The notes beneath the pieces are model-generated. The model was not told the DNA's origin, did no database searches, and saw only the letters and a program-made list of their open reading frames with translations. The position numbers were made by a program, and so were the translations under genes. Of a DNA stretch of 64,000 nt, positions 1 to 12,019 are shown one piece after another (the first letter of the stretch is position 1; the number at the start of each line of letters is the position of its first letter). Origin of the DNA: Phlebiopsis flavidoalba. Taxonomy: Eukaryota > Basidiomycota > Agaricomycetes > Polyporales > Phanerochaetaceae. The stretch spans positions 992,001-1,056,000 of the forward strand of contig JAOCPU010000001.1 in NCBI GenBank assembly GCA_035772785.1, in the 5' to 3' direction.

Positions 1-1599
1 CGGAGGCGACTGTTGCGCTCGCGTGAGAGCGGAGGGATGCAGCAGATGACGCGACTGAGCCGAGTGACGCAAGCTGGGGCGGACAGGGATCGAAGCGGCG
101 GCGGGAACGAGGCCCTGGGGTCTCTGGAGCTGCTCGAGTGAAGGACTCGGTGGAAGGCGCTGCCCCCCCCCCCCCCCCCCCCCGCTGCTGAGGTTGCTGA
201 GGTTGCCCGACGCAGCGGCAAATCGCTGAGCGGCGAGTTTGGACGTTGGAGGGTAAAGGTTCCGGCCCTCAGCCCTCCTGAAGCCCGGCGGAAAGGATGT
301 GGGGGGGGGGGGAAGAGTAGCAGGAAGTTATCTCCAGTTGTGTTGTTGGACAATGTGGGGTCATTAGAAGGGTCACAGACCTGAAGCCAAGACGCGCAGC
401 GCAGGGGGACGATATCTGGCACCTATCCGTACTCCTCTACCATCCCAGATCTCGCGAGCCCTACAGCGATTGTCAGCCGATTTCAGCGTGAGAGAAAAGC
501 ACGACACACCTCTTAGCGTAAGCGGCAGAGGGGGGGGGGAGGGGGCGTCTTCCAGATGATACCCTGGCAAAGGAGCCGTTGTTATCCGAGGCGGACAGAG
601 ACATTATAGGGCTTTGAATGAGATGGGTGCGATTAGGTATTACTGAATGTTGGATAGCAGCAACGCCGGTGTCAGTACTGGTGCGACAAATGAAAACCGA
701 ACGGTAGGTGAACCAATGCGCCAGAGAGTCCGAATGGAGAGCTGAGAGCGACGTGCGGTAACTATGAGCAGGTCGTCGTAAAATGGCGGCGAGAGTGCCC
801 TGCAACGAAAGCCAACGAACTTTGAGGGGGCGTAGGAAAGAGATTGCCCAGAACTATACAGTAGGGTGGACTCCAGTAAATAATGGACTAAGTAGAGTGG
901 TGGTCGGGAGCAAGCCTCTGTTGAGGCTGGCGGAGGGGTTTCTCAAAACGCTCAAACTCCGCAAACTTCGAATCCGCGCCTTGTTCTCGCCCAAGCACCT
1001 CCCTCATGCACCCAAAATTTACGATTTTGCCATCGAGCACACTGTCCGCAAGCGACCATAAAACATGCCAGGGCCGACACCAGCTAAAAACGAGCGTGCT
1101 GTGCTGGCTCCAGCGCACGGCGGGGGGCGTGTCCATGTCACAATCGGCGCCTCCTGACTCGCTTCGTATGGTAATCATTACGGCGGGCTAGAGTCATGTA
1201 TCTGCACATACCAGAATTCATTGCAATATGTACGCTAAGTGTAACTGAGTGGAGTGACTAAAAGGCATGGAAACTACGTGTAGCATACTACTAGGACGTG
1301 CTTTGACCAGGCCCACCGGGGTGGGAGGCACGCGGGTCGCCGTGAAAATGAAGTCGTCGGGACTCGGCAGACATCGCAAAAATCTGTACGCCCATCAGGA
1401 AGAAAAGAGGGAGAATGATGGCAGTATCAGCAGTCCGTCGCGCGAGAGTCTGGACCCCGGTGCGTGCCAGTCCCGTGACGGCGGGGTCAAAGCAGTAAAA
1501 AATACATCATAATAATAACTCTAATACGAAGAAAAGTCTGTGAGTTTTGGTCGTAAAAGCGAGAGTTCATGCAAGAACGCAACGGCAAGAAAAGTGGCA
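1..1599. other. No gene recognised; homopolymer-rich left end
   Basis: I see no recognisable coding sequence here. All open frames are short and none shows a family motif. The stretch contains a run of 21 C at about 163-183 and a run of 12 G at 301-312, both unusual for fungal DNA and more like assembly or base-calling artefacts. The right part probably holds the 3' flank of the regulator gene that follows on the minus strand. Confidence 0.5.
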
Positions 1600-4500
1600 G
1601 CAAGGCACAACAGGGCCCTAGCATCAAGAGTGGACAGCCTTGGCAATCTTCACCGCCGATCGTGTGCGTGGTCGGCTGGCCCAGCGCGGACGGCGGTCCT
1701 TCGGGATCGTCGAAGAGGCTTTTCGCGGCAAGGAACGAGGACCTCGACGGGCAATGTCTCAGTGGAGGGCGAAGGCGAAGGGGGTTTAGAATGACGGAAG
1801 ATGAGATCGACTCGAGCGGACATGCAGGAATAGGCGTGGGCACGGAGTCCGATAAAGGTGATGATGCGTCTGTGGAGACGACAGGGGCAGCGGGACAAAT
1901 GACTGGGGGGGAATCCCAGTCCGAGCCGGTACACAGCGTGTGGAACATTTCTTCCTCGGTGGGGCTCAGCGGGGTCTCTGGCTCCATCACCGGTTCAGTA
2001 AACGGGATCGGTCCTTGATGAGAGGAGTACACCGGGGAAAGGAGCCAGTGCTCCAACGGTGATTGGCTCTCACCGTCTTCCGCACCATAACGGCTCGCGG
2101 GCGGGTAGCTCCATCTTGAACGAACCCAGTAGCTTGCGCTTCGCCTCTATCGTAGAGAGGAAGCTTGGGCCAAACTGAACGAAGGACCGCTCGCGCGAGT
2201 TTGACGAGTGAAAGTCCTGAAGCGCTCGTGGGAAGCGCTCGTGCAGATCATCCGACAAAAAAACACCCGCAGTACCTCCCGATCCCGGAACAAGACCTGG
2301 GCGGACTTGAGCGGGGCCCACATGCCGCGGACCGCAGCGCTCCCTCTGCCGACGACCACTGCTCCTGGAGCCGTGGACAGGTCAGGTAGAGGCATGTCGA
2401 ACGACTGGCATATGGGTGCTATGTTGATGAAGTCGGTGTCGATTCTGCGGTAAACGCATGTCGAGTCCATGCTCATTTGATACACGGATATTCCTGGGAG
2501 AAAGATCAACAGATAAGTCGACACGCTTCCAACACAAGGCAGACGGAGGTCGCGTACCTTCAAGCTCTGTGGCGGATATCACCGGCGTACATGGGTCACA
2601 CGTACGCACTACCACAGGTGCTTGTGCCGTGGACGCCAACAACAAAACCCCTCTTCAGTGGTGCTTGGGCCTGCGCTAGGAGGCTGATTGTCCGCACTGC
2701 ACCCCAGTGTTGGAGAAGACTTGAGGTCCTGGGAGAGAGACCATGGGCGCGTCATGACTAGGCGCTGATTTGACCGGAGAATCTGTGCCGATGTAGTGCG
2801 AACCTGTGGGCCCAGGCGCAACCTCTCCTGCGGTAGCCACGGCGGAAGCAGAAGACTTGCGGGTCGCCGCCGACCTGCCAGATACTATCGTCAAGGTCTT
2901 TGAGTTGTACGCTGTCAGGTCCAAGAAGCACGGCGTCACGCCATAGGGGGTCCGTGTAGTGGTGATCCGAGACATGGCTCTCCACAACTGGGGAGTCATC
3001 AGGAACGGAGGGAGATGACAGTGCAGTGTAGGGCGTCACAGGCGATGCGAGGGGACTCATCGGCGTGAATTCCAAGGGTGGTATGATGACCTCCTCTTTC
3101 CTCTTGCTTGATATGGAGGGGATCGTGGCCAAAGGGGTCAATGAAATCGACCGTGTTTCCGATAGGATCCCACCGTGAGAGATCGAAGTCTACTTCCTCG
3201 CGCTTGAGCCGGGTGGTTTCATCGTCGCAAGGGCTACCAGCAGCAGCCTGCGTGATGATGTTGATTACCTTCAGGTCCGCCGCATTGCTCTCAAAGCTTT
3301 CCCATGCATCCAGGAAGCCGCCGACGTCGTGTGGCTCCTGCTTGACTTGCACCTCCTCGTCCTCGAATTGATCTGCGCGGGTGGTGACATTGGTCCGGGG
3401 CTCTCGCCCCATTGTGTATCATAGTCGTCAAAGTCGTCGTCATCTTCGTCAAAGGAAGAAGTGTCGTATCCGGAAGTAGGGTCATAGGTCTTCGAATCGA
3501 CTGATTCCATATTCACGTCTTCATCGTCAACCACGTCAGCGTCGATATCCTCGTCGCTCTCGTCTTCGTCGTCGTCATCGTCCTCGTCCTCGTCAGAATC
3601 GGACTCGTCTTCAGAGTCAGGTGGAGGAGACGCGACGCTGAATGGGACAGAAGGAGAGCGCCAGGGCCTGTCAGTCGCATGTGGGGAGGTGCTGGAAGAA
3701 GGCGAATATGAAGAAAAGGTTGTGTCGGCTGGCGCATGGGCATGGGATTATCGATTGACGGGGGTAGGCAGGCGAAGAACAGGGGCTTTGCTGCGCCTGG
3801 TCCTGCTCGTCGTAAGCATCTTCGGACATCGACTCGTCTTCCGAATCGGACTCCTTTGAGAGGTCGACGATCTCTCGTGGCGAAGGTGGGTGAGCCGCCG
3901 GAGGAGAAGCGCTTGAAATGAGGCGCAAGGGAGGGCTTCAGTCGCAGCGTCAACTTTACTTTGGGCGGGGGCATCTCCTCCTCAGAAGAGTCTGAGTCAG
4001 AGTCTTGCCGTGTTGTGCATGCCCGCGGTAGCCGTTTTTTCGCTTCTGCCCCGACTGTTCTCTGCCCTCCGCAGACGATCTCGTTCCCGCTTCCTCTCTT
4101 TGCCAGGGTTTACAACTGTCCCGACTCTGCCGTTCTCATTGTAGTTGCACAGGCGAATACCAGCGCGTGAGAGAACGGGCACGGGACACCAGCGGCCCTG
4201 CTCAGGTACCAGACCACGGTACCTCGACGGAAGTTGGTGGTCCTAGAATCCTCAAGGGGAAAGCGAGCAGTGGGCACCACCTGAGCGAGAGTGAAGAGCT
4301 GGCACGAGATCGTCGTCTGAGGAAGTGCCAGAGAGGACATGACGAAGGAGTAGTGGATGGTCTTGTTGGGGGCGTCACAGCGCTGAAGGTGATTGCGGAT
4401 GTAAGTTGTGATGGCTTGACTCCCGCCGCTGACGCGCTGGGTAGGGTACGATGTAAGACAACGACGCGTAGCATATATGAACAGGATAATACGCACTTTT

Positions 4501-4940
4501 GACACAAGAGTCCATACTTCATCGTCATCTCTGCAAGGTCTTTGATGGTCATTGCCTTATTGTCCTACAAGACCCGTGAGCGAGGCCCGGAACATACAAA
4601 TGGAAGGCAAACGTACGACAGAAACAAAGGAACGGCCAATTGCCAAAAAGACCTTGCTCGATGCATCGTCTGAGTGCAACGTGACATTGGGCGGCGGGAA
4701 GTCAGGCATGTCGGCAGATGCGGGCTCTTTGGACGTGACTGGAGCCTTGGCCTTTGTGATGGGAACTGGTTTGATGCGTCTTGGGACGTCGGAGGACTGG
4801 CGAAGGCGGACAGAGGGCTTCATTACAGAGTTCGAGCGTATTCTAGTGCCATAAGAGTGTTGAGAGGGCGACTGAGTGTGAGAGCCGGACTCAGAGAGGG
4901 CTGGAGTGGCGACGACAGAAAAACATGCGGCGCAGATCAT
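1600..4940 (-). CDS. Nuclear regulator with Gds1-like winged helix and APSES/KilA-N-like domain (frame-broken)
   Basis: Probable DNA-binding transcription regulator read on the minus strand from about 4940. The N-terminal part (4940-4560) is Ser/Pro-rich. A winged-helix-like block follows (about 4552-4190) with the strings TIKDLAEMTMKYGLLCQ, QAITTYIRNHLQRCD and TNFRRGTVVWYLSRA, which resemble Gds1-type winged helices. Next come a linker with PPPKVKLTLRLKPS (about 3970-3930), long Asp/Glu-rich acidic tracts (about 3640-3420), and a block with KQEPHDVGGFLDAWESFES (about 3340-3280). The distal part (about 2610-2090) reads GISVYQMSMDS, RRIDTDFINIAPI, GMWAPLKSAQVLF and LHERFPRALQDFH, the pattern of an APSES/KilA-N-like fold. 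The C-terminus (about 2050-1600) is Ser/Pro-rich and its stop is uncertain. The frame changes at least eight times, so 1600 is only an estimate. Domain names are from memory of fungal families. The continuity of the pieces is seen in the sequence; that they form one gene is inferred. Confidence 0.6.
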
Positions 4941-4949
4941 TAAGCAGGG

Positions 4950-5115
4950 GTAAGGTCACGGTCTAGGGCGTCGTCCAGCGATTCGAGATGTTTGTTGTCG
5001 TGCAAGTATTAGTTGGGCGTAGACGAGTGGCGGGGGGCGGAGGGTGTGGGCGGAAGAGAGGGGGGCAGGAGCAGTTGGTAGGAGGAGAAGACAGGAAGGG
5101 GAAGAGCGACACGCG
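4950..5115 (-). promoter_or_regulatory. Pyrimidine-rich core promoter of the winged-helix/APSES gene
   Basis: On the minus strand the 170 bases before the proposed start at 4940 are strongly C/T-rich (the plus strand reads G/A-rich, for example around 5030-5105). CT-rich tracts just upstream of the transcription start are common in highly or moderately expressed fungal genes. No clear TATA box is visible. The assignment rests on base composition and position only. Confidence 0.35.
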
Positions 5116-5199
5116 AGAGACTTTGTGACACTGGTAACCGCGCGGCGAGCCTGGCGGTGCCCTAAAATGAGTTAGGCTGATGGCCGCAGTCACGATCTA

Positions 5200-7499
5200 G
5201 ATGACGCAACCTAAAAACGCACCAGTCCCCTTTTTTTTCTCCCCATTCAAGCTCCGACCCGCCCGCCGGCCCTCCTGCCTATTCGGGGCATTCCCGCCGG
5301 CGACGCCCACAGCACACGCTGCGGACACCAACGGCGGGGAACACGCTCGACGGCGGCGGCCGCGTGGGAAACGCGCCGCGGCACGGCTCTCACGCAAGAC
5401 GTCGGGCGGGGCGCCGTCCACCTGTCCCCAAATGGAAAAGCGTTAGCAATATCCCGTAGCCGCCCGCCCCCGCTCGAACGAGATTGAACAAACTGACCTC
5501 CACTTCTAGTGATGCCCGCTCGCACACTCGGTGTCTGCCTCTCAACAGGGCAGTGGGAGATGTCGTCCCTGCGGGCGTGAAATTTGCCTGCGGTGCCTGT
5601 TGTCCGAACCTTACCCTTGGAGATAGCCAAATCATCGTCACCTGCCCTGCATAGCCCACGATAAACATAGGTACACGGCTGCAAATTGCCCAGAGATGGC
5701 TGTTCACATTCTGGACCGCAGGTGTGCCTACATACGTGGATGGAATTCCACATTAATGTCAGCAACATTACAAATGCAACACATGAAGGGCTAGAGACTT
5801 TGCCTCGCGATAGAAACTCCTGGAGACTGTTGTGCAGGGTAACGTTACGGCGAGAACTGGCATGGCTTTGGCCTTCTCACTTCAGGGTCGACAAAGTCGT
5901 GATGCACTCTCGCCACAGAATCAAAGCGAGACCCGTTTTTGGGCCATGGGAGCGGGACGGAAAGCTGCCGGCGACTGCCCACTTGTTAAAAAAACGGCGA
6001 ACAATCGAAAGCATGACAACACACCTGTGCCGCCTAGGGTGCCAGTAGTGCGGGGAAGTTGTGGGAGCTCGTTCCGTTCGGTAAGATCCCGTCGCACGGA
6101 CTCATGCGGACCCTGGTGTGGCACTGATCTTAACTGACATGCGACCAGCAACGTCGCATAGCGAAGACATGGACTGATGTGCGGTCTCAAAGAGTCTGTC
6201 TACGCAGATATCTGAGACGATGTTTGATGTGTTCAGTGAAGGGCTCAAGGTTCGCCAACGTACGTCTCACCTTATGTTACGGGGTGGTTATATGGCCACG
6301 ACGTACGACGGTGTGCACGCACCAAGTAGTACTGCGGATATGCTGTTCATCTGGTCAGCCATATCATCATCGAAAGAATGACTCAGGATCAACAGCCTCA
6401 CCAATGGGGATTTAAGCGTGTGAGGATACCAACTAGAGACCACAGTGAAATCGGCGAAAGAGTGCGAACTCTTCGGATATAATGGAAACTACAACAGAGG
6501 CTCGTCTTTCCGATTCTTAGTATGAGAAGAGCTATAGTATTCGTAGGGGATCGTCGAATACCCTTGAAGATATTTAGCTTTGTACGGTACAGCAGATATG
6601 AGCTGATAGCAGCCTACCGTTATACCTCGTCGATTTCGTGAAGATCCGTCTTAGGTTGGCCAAGTGTGGTATTTATGTAGCTTGTGTATCAGCAATGGCA
6701 TGTCAGGATAGCGAAACATGAAATCGGGGCACAGCGGCCAAAATACTGGGCTAGAGAATGTTGGCCGTATGAACCTCCCCAAACGCAGGTCTGTTCTTGA
6801 CGACTCACACACCGTTACACAGGGTATATATGCACCTCTGTATACACCTCGCACTCCAGGATACTCAGGGAGAGTAAGGCAACGATGAGAGATGCCCAGC
6901 TACCGCCGTCGTCCTTTATGACAATCCCGCAGGCGGACACACTGAGCAGCGGATCACATACAGCGAAGATGGGGAAATCGGAAGAGAGTAGATTGTCCAC
7001 GTCCGACTCGAGCCCTTTGCAAAAACGAGGAAGAGAAATATGGGATGTCGAGTGCAATGCTGTCGAGCTGAGGAGAGAAAGACGTGCTCAGCCACCTGAG
7101 CAGCGAGTAGAAAGGTCACATGACCACCGACGCGGGCGGTCATTGGCCAACGGCCGCCGTTCGCATCGCCACGGACACACATCCCACAACTTTGCGCACT
7201 GCTCGTAACGCAAGGGGGAGAGAATAATGTATGATACATTGCGAGCTGAATATCGAGACCTACACTACAAAACACAAAAGTCCTCGACCAGAATCAGATG
7301 AAGCGGAATAGCTCAATGGGCCAGAGAGAGGGAAGAGGTATGATACGAAGTAACGTAGATGGGCGAGGGATCCTACTCGAGATGTCAAGATAATATGTTT
7401 CAGTAAGCTAAGAGTCGGCCAAAAGATCCAGAGGTACGAAATGGGTGTCTACGACTGTGTTTCGTAGATACGGTCACCCCTGAGCAGCTATCAGTCTAT
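5200..7499. other. No gene recognised
   Basis: About 2.3 kb with only short open frames on both strands and no family motif that I can name. The part at 5200-5450 is GC-rich and gives Arg/Ala-rich translations in several frames at once, which is typical of non-coding GC-rich DNA. From about 6150 to 7500 the composition is balanced and stops are frequent in all frames. Confidence 0.4.
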
Positions 7500-8536
7500 A
7501 TTCGTGAGAACACCTAGTTGTATAGACTTACCCTTGCCTGAAACGATTTAGGCTTGGAAGCCTTGTCCTTGCCTGTTGTCTTCGAGGTTTGGTTTCGTGG
7601 AGACCTTCTTAGCCTTGGTGACTGAGGCCTTATGCTTTCCTCCCGCGCGGGCGAAGTTGTGTGGCCAAAAAAATTCTTGGTAGACTTCTTTTAGCAGTGG
7701 CAGTTTTGCAGCGCGGAGGCCTTCTTCTTTGGCGGAGCCCTTAGCGATCAACATCACAGGTTTCTTTGCTGTCTTCTTCTCGAAACCTTGTCTTCGCTTT
7801 CTTTCTCCGACGACGCTTTCTTACTCGCCGGCTTCTTCTCAACAAAAAAAAAAAAAAAACGGGCTTCTTAGCAGGGCAGAAAGGCTTAGTATTCTGGAAA
7901 GAACAATGATGAGGTCGTGGAAGAATGTCTACGACAAAGTGAACAAACCTCCTTAATGTGTGGCCACGGCCGGCGTTGGTCTTAGGGGCGAGCTTGACCT
8001 TGCCGGAGGGGCCCTTCGGCAATTGGAATGTCCCCTCGTCGGCGCCATGAGCAAATCGCCCCGGTTGAGTTTTGGCGTTTGGTCTGAAAGACCATTCATT
8101 TCGATCTTATACTTCTCTTCGACGAACTGATGAAGAATGTTTAGCACAGTGACAACAGAACTATATGTCCCAGGACACATACCTTCTTGATGATTGATCG
8201 TGGAGACACCAGAGCGAGCCTCGCTTGGGTTGGCAGCAATGCATTCCTGTTCACAAGGGTTAGCTTTGAGGTTGCGCAGTCGAGAAATGACGAACGTTGA
8301 TCATCGGGGTCTTTCCATGATGGGTGGCCGGCGGATGCGCATTGCGTAGCCACGACGGCCTTAGGACTCGTCTTCTCCGAAGATGGACTTCCGTAGTAGG
8401 TTTAGCAGATTTTGGAGGCGGTCCTTAGCAGTGGTCTTCGAGGCGGTCCTTGGAGGTAGGCTTGTCTTGCTGGCGGGCTTGGCCACCTCAGTCTTGGTCC
8501 TGCGGGACTTGGCTTGTTGGCGGGGGCGTCTGCTGC
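7500..8536 (-). CDS. Linker histone H1 (frame-broken)
   Basis: Linker histone that binds nucleosome entry/exit DNA in the nucleus. The minus-strand start at 8536 gives MAADAPANKP, followed by a Lys/Pro/Ala-rich N-tail in shifted frames. The globular H1/H5 domain is clear: GHPSWKD (about 8330-8310), ECIAANPSEARSGVS (about 8245-8200), IKK at the end of that exon, then after a 56-nt intron (8127-8182) FVEEKYKIEMNGLSDQTPK (about 8126-8070), and PKGPSGKVKLAPK (about 8022-7984). The C-tail is AKK- and KPA-rich (AKKPV, KAKKVSTKP) down to about 7550, and a donor-like GTAAG near 7530 suggests a further short exon. A run of 16 T (coding strand; 7844-7859) sits inside the Lys-rich tail where a short Lys/Pro repeat is expected, so it is probably an artefact. 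The single globular domain and highly basic tail leave little alternative. Confidence 0.85.
8127..8182 (-). other. Intron in histone H1 gene
   Basis: On the minus strand the segment begins GTATGT and ends TCATCAG, is 56 nt long, and separates the ...IKK and FVEEKY... halves of the H1 globular domain. Confidence 0.75.
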
Positions 8537-8559
8537 CATCGCTAAAACTGACTTGAGGA

Positions 8560-9899
8560 TATCGACCGTTAATGTTGGCTGATTGGGGGGGGTGCGCAAA
8601 TTTGCGGAGGGGCAGACAGGAGACTTGCTGCGGGGGAATGGAGCGGAGGCAGGTTATGTACGCCCCCCTTTTATACTACTATCCGAGACGCGTCCACATC
8701 AGTGAGCGCGTAACCGCCCCGGTCCGTTTACTGAACTCTATTCGCCCGTGGCCCCGCCATTTTCCCGGGTTGCATTTATGTTAAGTTCGCGCCGACTCAT
8801 GTCGCATTCGTGCAAGTGCCTGCTGCCGGTTTTTTGAGACCCCGGTTGATATCATGGGTACGAGTAATAGTGGAAGTCAAGGTAATATTACAGCGAAATC
8901 ACTCGTCATCCCCACAGGATCGTCCCATGTCCCGTAAAATAAACACGGACCTCCTCGACTCGCATCATCCAGCACCGTCAGCTTTTTTTTCCTGCTTCTT
9001 CTCCCATTGCGCTAGCAATTCGCGCTCATTTTCTAGTCAAGAATTTCTCTTCATCTTGAATTACGTCCGTTTCTCTGCCGCTTCTCCAGCACCCGCCTTA
9101 AGCAGGAGGCTTTCTTGCTCCCCAGCTGATTGTCGCCGCATCACGATGATGTTGTACAGTGTTTTATACAGATTGCCAACGAGCGACAGTGTACGCTTTT
9201 TGCAAGTTGACATACCTGACATACACCAAAAAACGCATCCAATATTTTCAGCCTGACACACACTGGCACTACAGCGCAAGGCGGATCGTCTCACCCGAGG
9301 AAGAACGTTCGGGCAGGATTACGATCTGCGCTTTTGGGCACCTCTTTGCAAGCTGATACAGGGAGTCGGCAGCCATGGCTGATAAGAGTGGTCCGAACGT
9401 CTTTTGGGGGCCATCATACTAGCAATCTTCGAAATCTGCAAATGGTTTACATTGGGTGATAGGAGCACCCACCAAGTCGTGATCGCACCTGCTTTTCGTC
9501 CATTTTCCCCAGTGCTCAAAGGAGGTCTTACAATTCTAAACACCCTCATCGCCGCCTTTCGTGCCGTGTGCCTTTCGCGGGTTACAGCTTCGAGAATGCG
9601 TCCTTTTAAGACGACTGCTACATAGATGTCAAACTCAACTTAGTACTTTTGAGCCGTTTAAACGAAATTAAAACGAAGCTGCCTTTCCGGCGGGTGTGGG
9701 ATTATCCGCAGCAGCGAGAATGCCACAGTAATCCTTTAGAATGACCATGTGAGACGGTTCTTGGTGTGAACCGAACGCAAGTCCTTCTGAAGGTCATCGT
9801 CATCAGGGCAGTTGTGTGTTGCTGATATTTGCTAACGGAGCTGGATAGTCTTGAATGTCGTTATGAGTAAACGTGATTGACAGGAAATGAGAATTTGAA
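8560..9899. other. No gene recognised upstream of histone H1
   Basis: The first few hundred bases are the 5' flank of H1. A Ser-rich plus-strand frame (about 8810-9256) and a short minus-strand frame reading MAADSLYQLAKRCPKAQIV (about 9374-9318) are present, but neither has a supporting neighbour or a known motif. I cannot assign a gene. Confidence 0.35.
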
Positions 9900-11150
9900 A
9901 CAAAAACCTGAACGGCCATCTGTAAGTTTCATTTGCTTCGCCTCGGTGTCGACTTCAAGGCTGCACGGATGACTAGCGATCGGCAGAAGGATTGTACCGC
10001 TCTAAAATCCACAGCATCCGCACATGATCTAAGACAACGGGTGAGATACTTGGATGTAAAGGCGGGAATTGTGGCGTGGTCACCTTGTTCCGTATGTGTA
10101 TGTTGAACTTTTCGCAGTTGACACGGAAGTATACTTCCTCCTAGTAGCGACGGCGTCACGGGCGTACACAAAGAAAAAAAAAAACAAAAAAAAAAAGCAG
10201 GTCTTGCGACGCACAGATTTCGTACAACATCTCTTCCATTATTTTACGCTGAAGCATGTGGAGCAGATCAGCGATACTGTGAGGGCCCGGATAGACACAT
10301 GCAAAGGCACACCTTATTTGACCTGTGTCCAGGCTGGTCTTTGGCCTTACGTTTCTAAGCCATGGCATAAGCGCGGGTTCTATAGGATCGAAGTACCAGA
10401 CCAACCATTCCAATTTTCTCCGCCTCTTCCTCTTCTCTTCGTATCGTCGCGCATCTGCGACTTCTTTAGCTTGACGCCAATTCTTTCGCATTTGGAAACC
10501 CGAGATTTTGGCTTTTCCTCCGTTTCATACTGTATTCGCTTGTCCCTTGGCGATTGATGGGCAAGTAAAGTAGAAGGTTTTAGGTAAGACGCCTCGACGA
10601 GCTTATGAAACGTTTGCGAAAATGTATGAAATTGGGCGGGGGCTGCTCTCTACAAATTAAGTGAAGACAAGAAAACTTAACGAGATGCACACCTTTGACC
10701 GGATCATGCCTTGACAGATGGGATGTGACCTCCAGAGGACGAAGCTTGCCATGGTCCCGGATAAGCTGAACTATTTCTGCCCCCTATATCGCATTGCAGC
10801 TGTCAAGGTCAGCATAGAAGTCCATGCACAAAGATAAGGTGTAGGCTCGCACCGCTTTTCCAAATAGCTGCTCTGCCTGCCAGACATACCGTCCGTATCG
10901 GAGTCTCATCATCATCACACTCCTCCGTATTGAATTCCAAAAACCTCGCCATCGACACCTCAGACTGCGCGTGCCATAGAACGTTGTGTTGTACGAGCAC
11001 AAGTATCGCAGCGCGTACTGTCCTGGGGTTTCAGGCCAGAGAAGCGAATGATTTGAGGAAGGGGGGTGAGTCCTCGATGGAGAATCACGGCAGCTCACTG
11101 TCCTATAACAAGAAGGGTCAGGATGTCAATGCCACTAGTTCTTTCTATTG
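9900..11150 (-). CDS. Possible unidentified gene remnant, Lys/Arg-rich and acidic patches
   Basis: Several minus-strand fragments look coding but belong to no family I can name. They include an acidic block with MARFLEFNTEECDDDETP (about 10960-10900), the string EIVQLIRDHGKLRPLEVTSH (about 10785-10720) and a charged block ARRYEEKRKRRRKLEWL (about 10455-10405). The last lies in an open frame spanning 10156-10491. The fragments are on one strand and could be exons of a single gene broken by frameshifts. A run of A-rich sequence near 10170-10197 disrupts the region. Function unknown; I am not sure that all pieces belong together. Confidence 0.25.
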
Positions 11151-12010
11151 AGCATGCACACGCGGTACAAGGGACGGAACTCGGTCGCAATGAGTTGTTC
11201 GCAAAGGTTTGCGGAATTCACGGTTTCGGTCATGGACATTGGTAGGTTTCCAATCGAGTTAGGAAGTAAGAGTTTACAGTCTAATGGGTTCGCAAAGAGA
11301 TCAATACTATGCTTGGGTGCTTCCGAGTCCTCAGTCACGATGCTGAGATGGCTAGGAGTGAGGAGAATTGAAAATCGGTTTAGCGGGGACGCGTTTATTG
11401 ATGGGAAACCGCACCAACGGAAAGCAAATTGGTCCGTGAGCGGTGTGCCAAGCTGCGTTGAGCGCGGTGAGCCCAATACCAATTATATATTCAATCATAA
11501 GCTGCTTCTTCGCTGAAAGCATCCATGGACATAAGTTGAGGATATGTCGATAGTTGGGCTGTCTATGCCACAGAGCGTCGCTCCGAGAGGCACGTCTCCG
11601 CGCAGAATTGACTTTATATGACTTACTCGAACTCACTGGCATGTCACAATTCAATCCAATTTCAATGGTGCCAAAGCGGCCGAACCCTAACCTAGGCCAC
11701 TACGTATTCAATGTTCAGGCCGGCAGGCGAGGTTGAGACCAGCTCTCTCCACGACCTTCAACCCACTCACTAGAATCGCTATCCAACGGCGTATCGTTTG
11801 GCATTCTCTTGGTTTGTTGGTGCAGCTTGCCGAACAATGCGCTAAGAGCTAACCCCCCGCCGCAGCATATAGAGTCTGACTAGATTTAATCTCATTCAAC
11901 TTCGGATTGCTTGCGCGAAGGTATACCTATGCTATCAAGCGTAGCGGGTCCATCCAGAGCCCCAATTACAGCCGTCATTGGGCCGAGACGCTTATTTTCT
12001 GTCACATAAT
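11151..12010. other. No gene recognised; 5' flank of J-domain gene
   Basis: Open frames of about 100 codons exist on both strands (for example 11135-11482 minus and 11148-11516 plus), overlapping one another, and none carries a motif I recognise. The right end is presumably the promoter and 5' leader of the J-domain gene. Confidence 0.35.
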
Positions 12011-12019
12011 GACGTGACA

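Noticed and set aside
1569..2018. Plus-strand frame of 149 codons
   Set aside because: It is antisense to the Ser/Pro-rich C-terminal part of the minus-strand regulator, whose minus-strand reading fits the rest of that gene.
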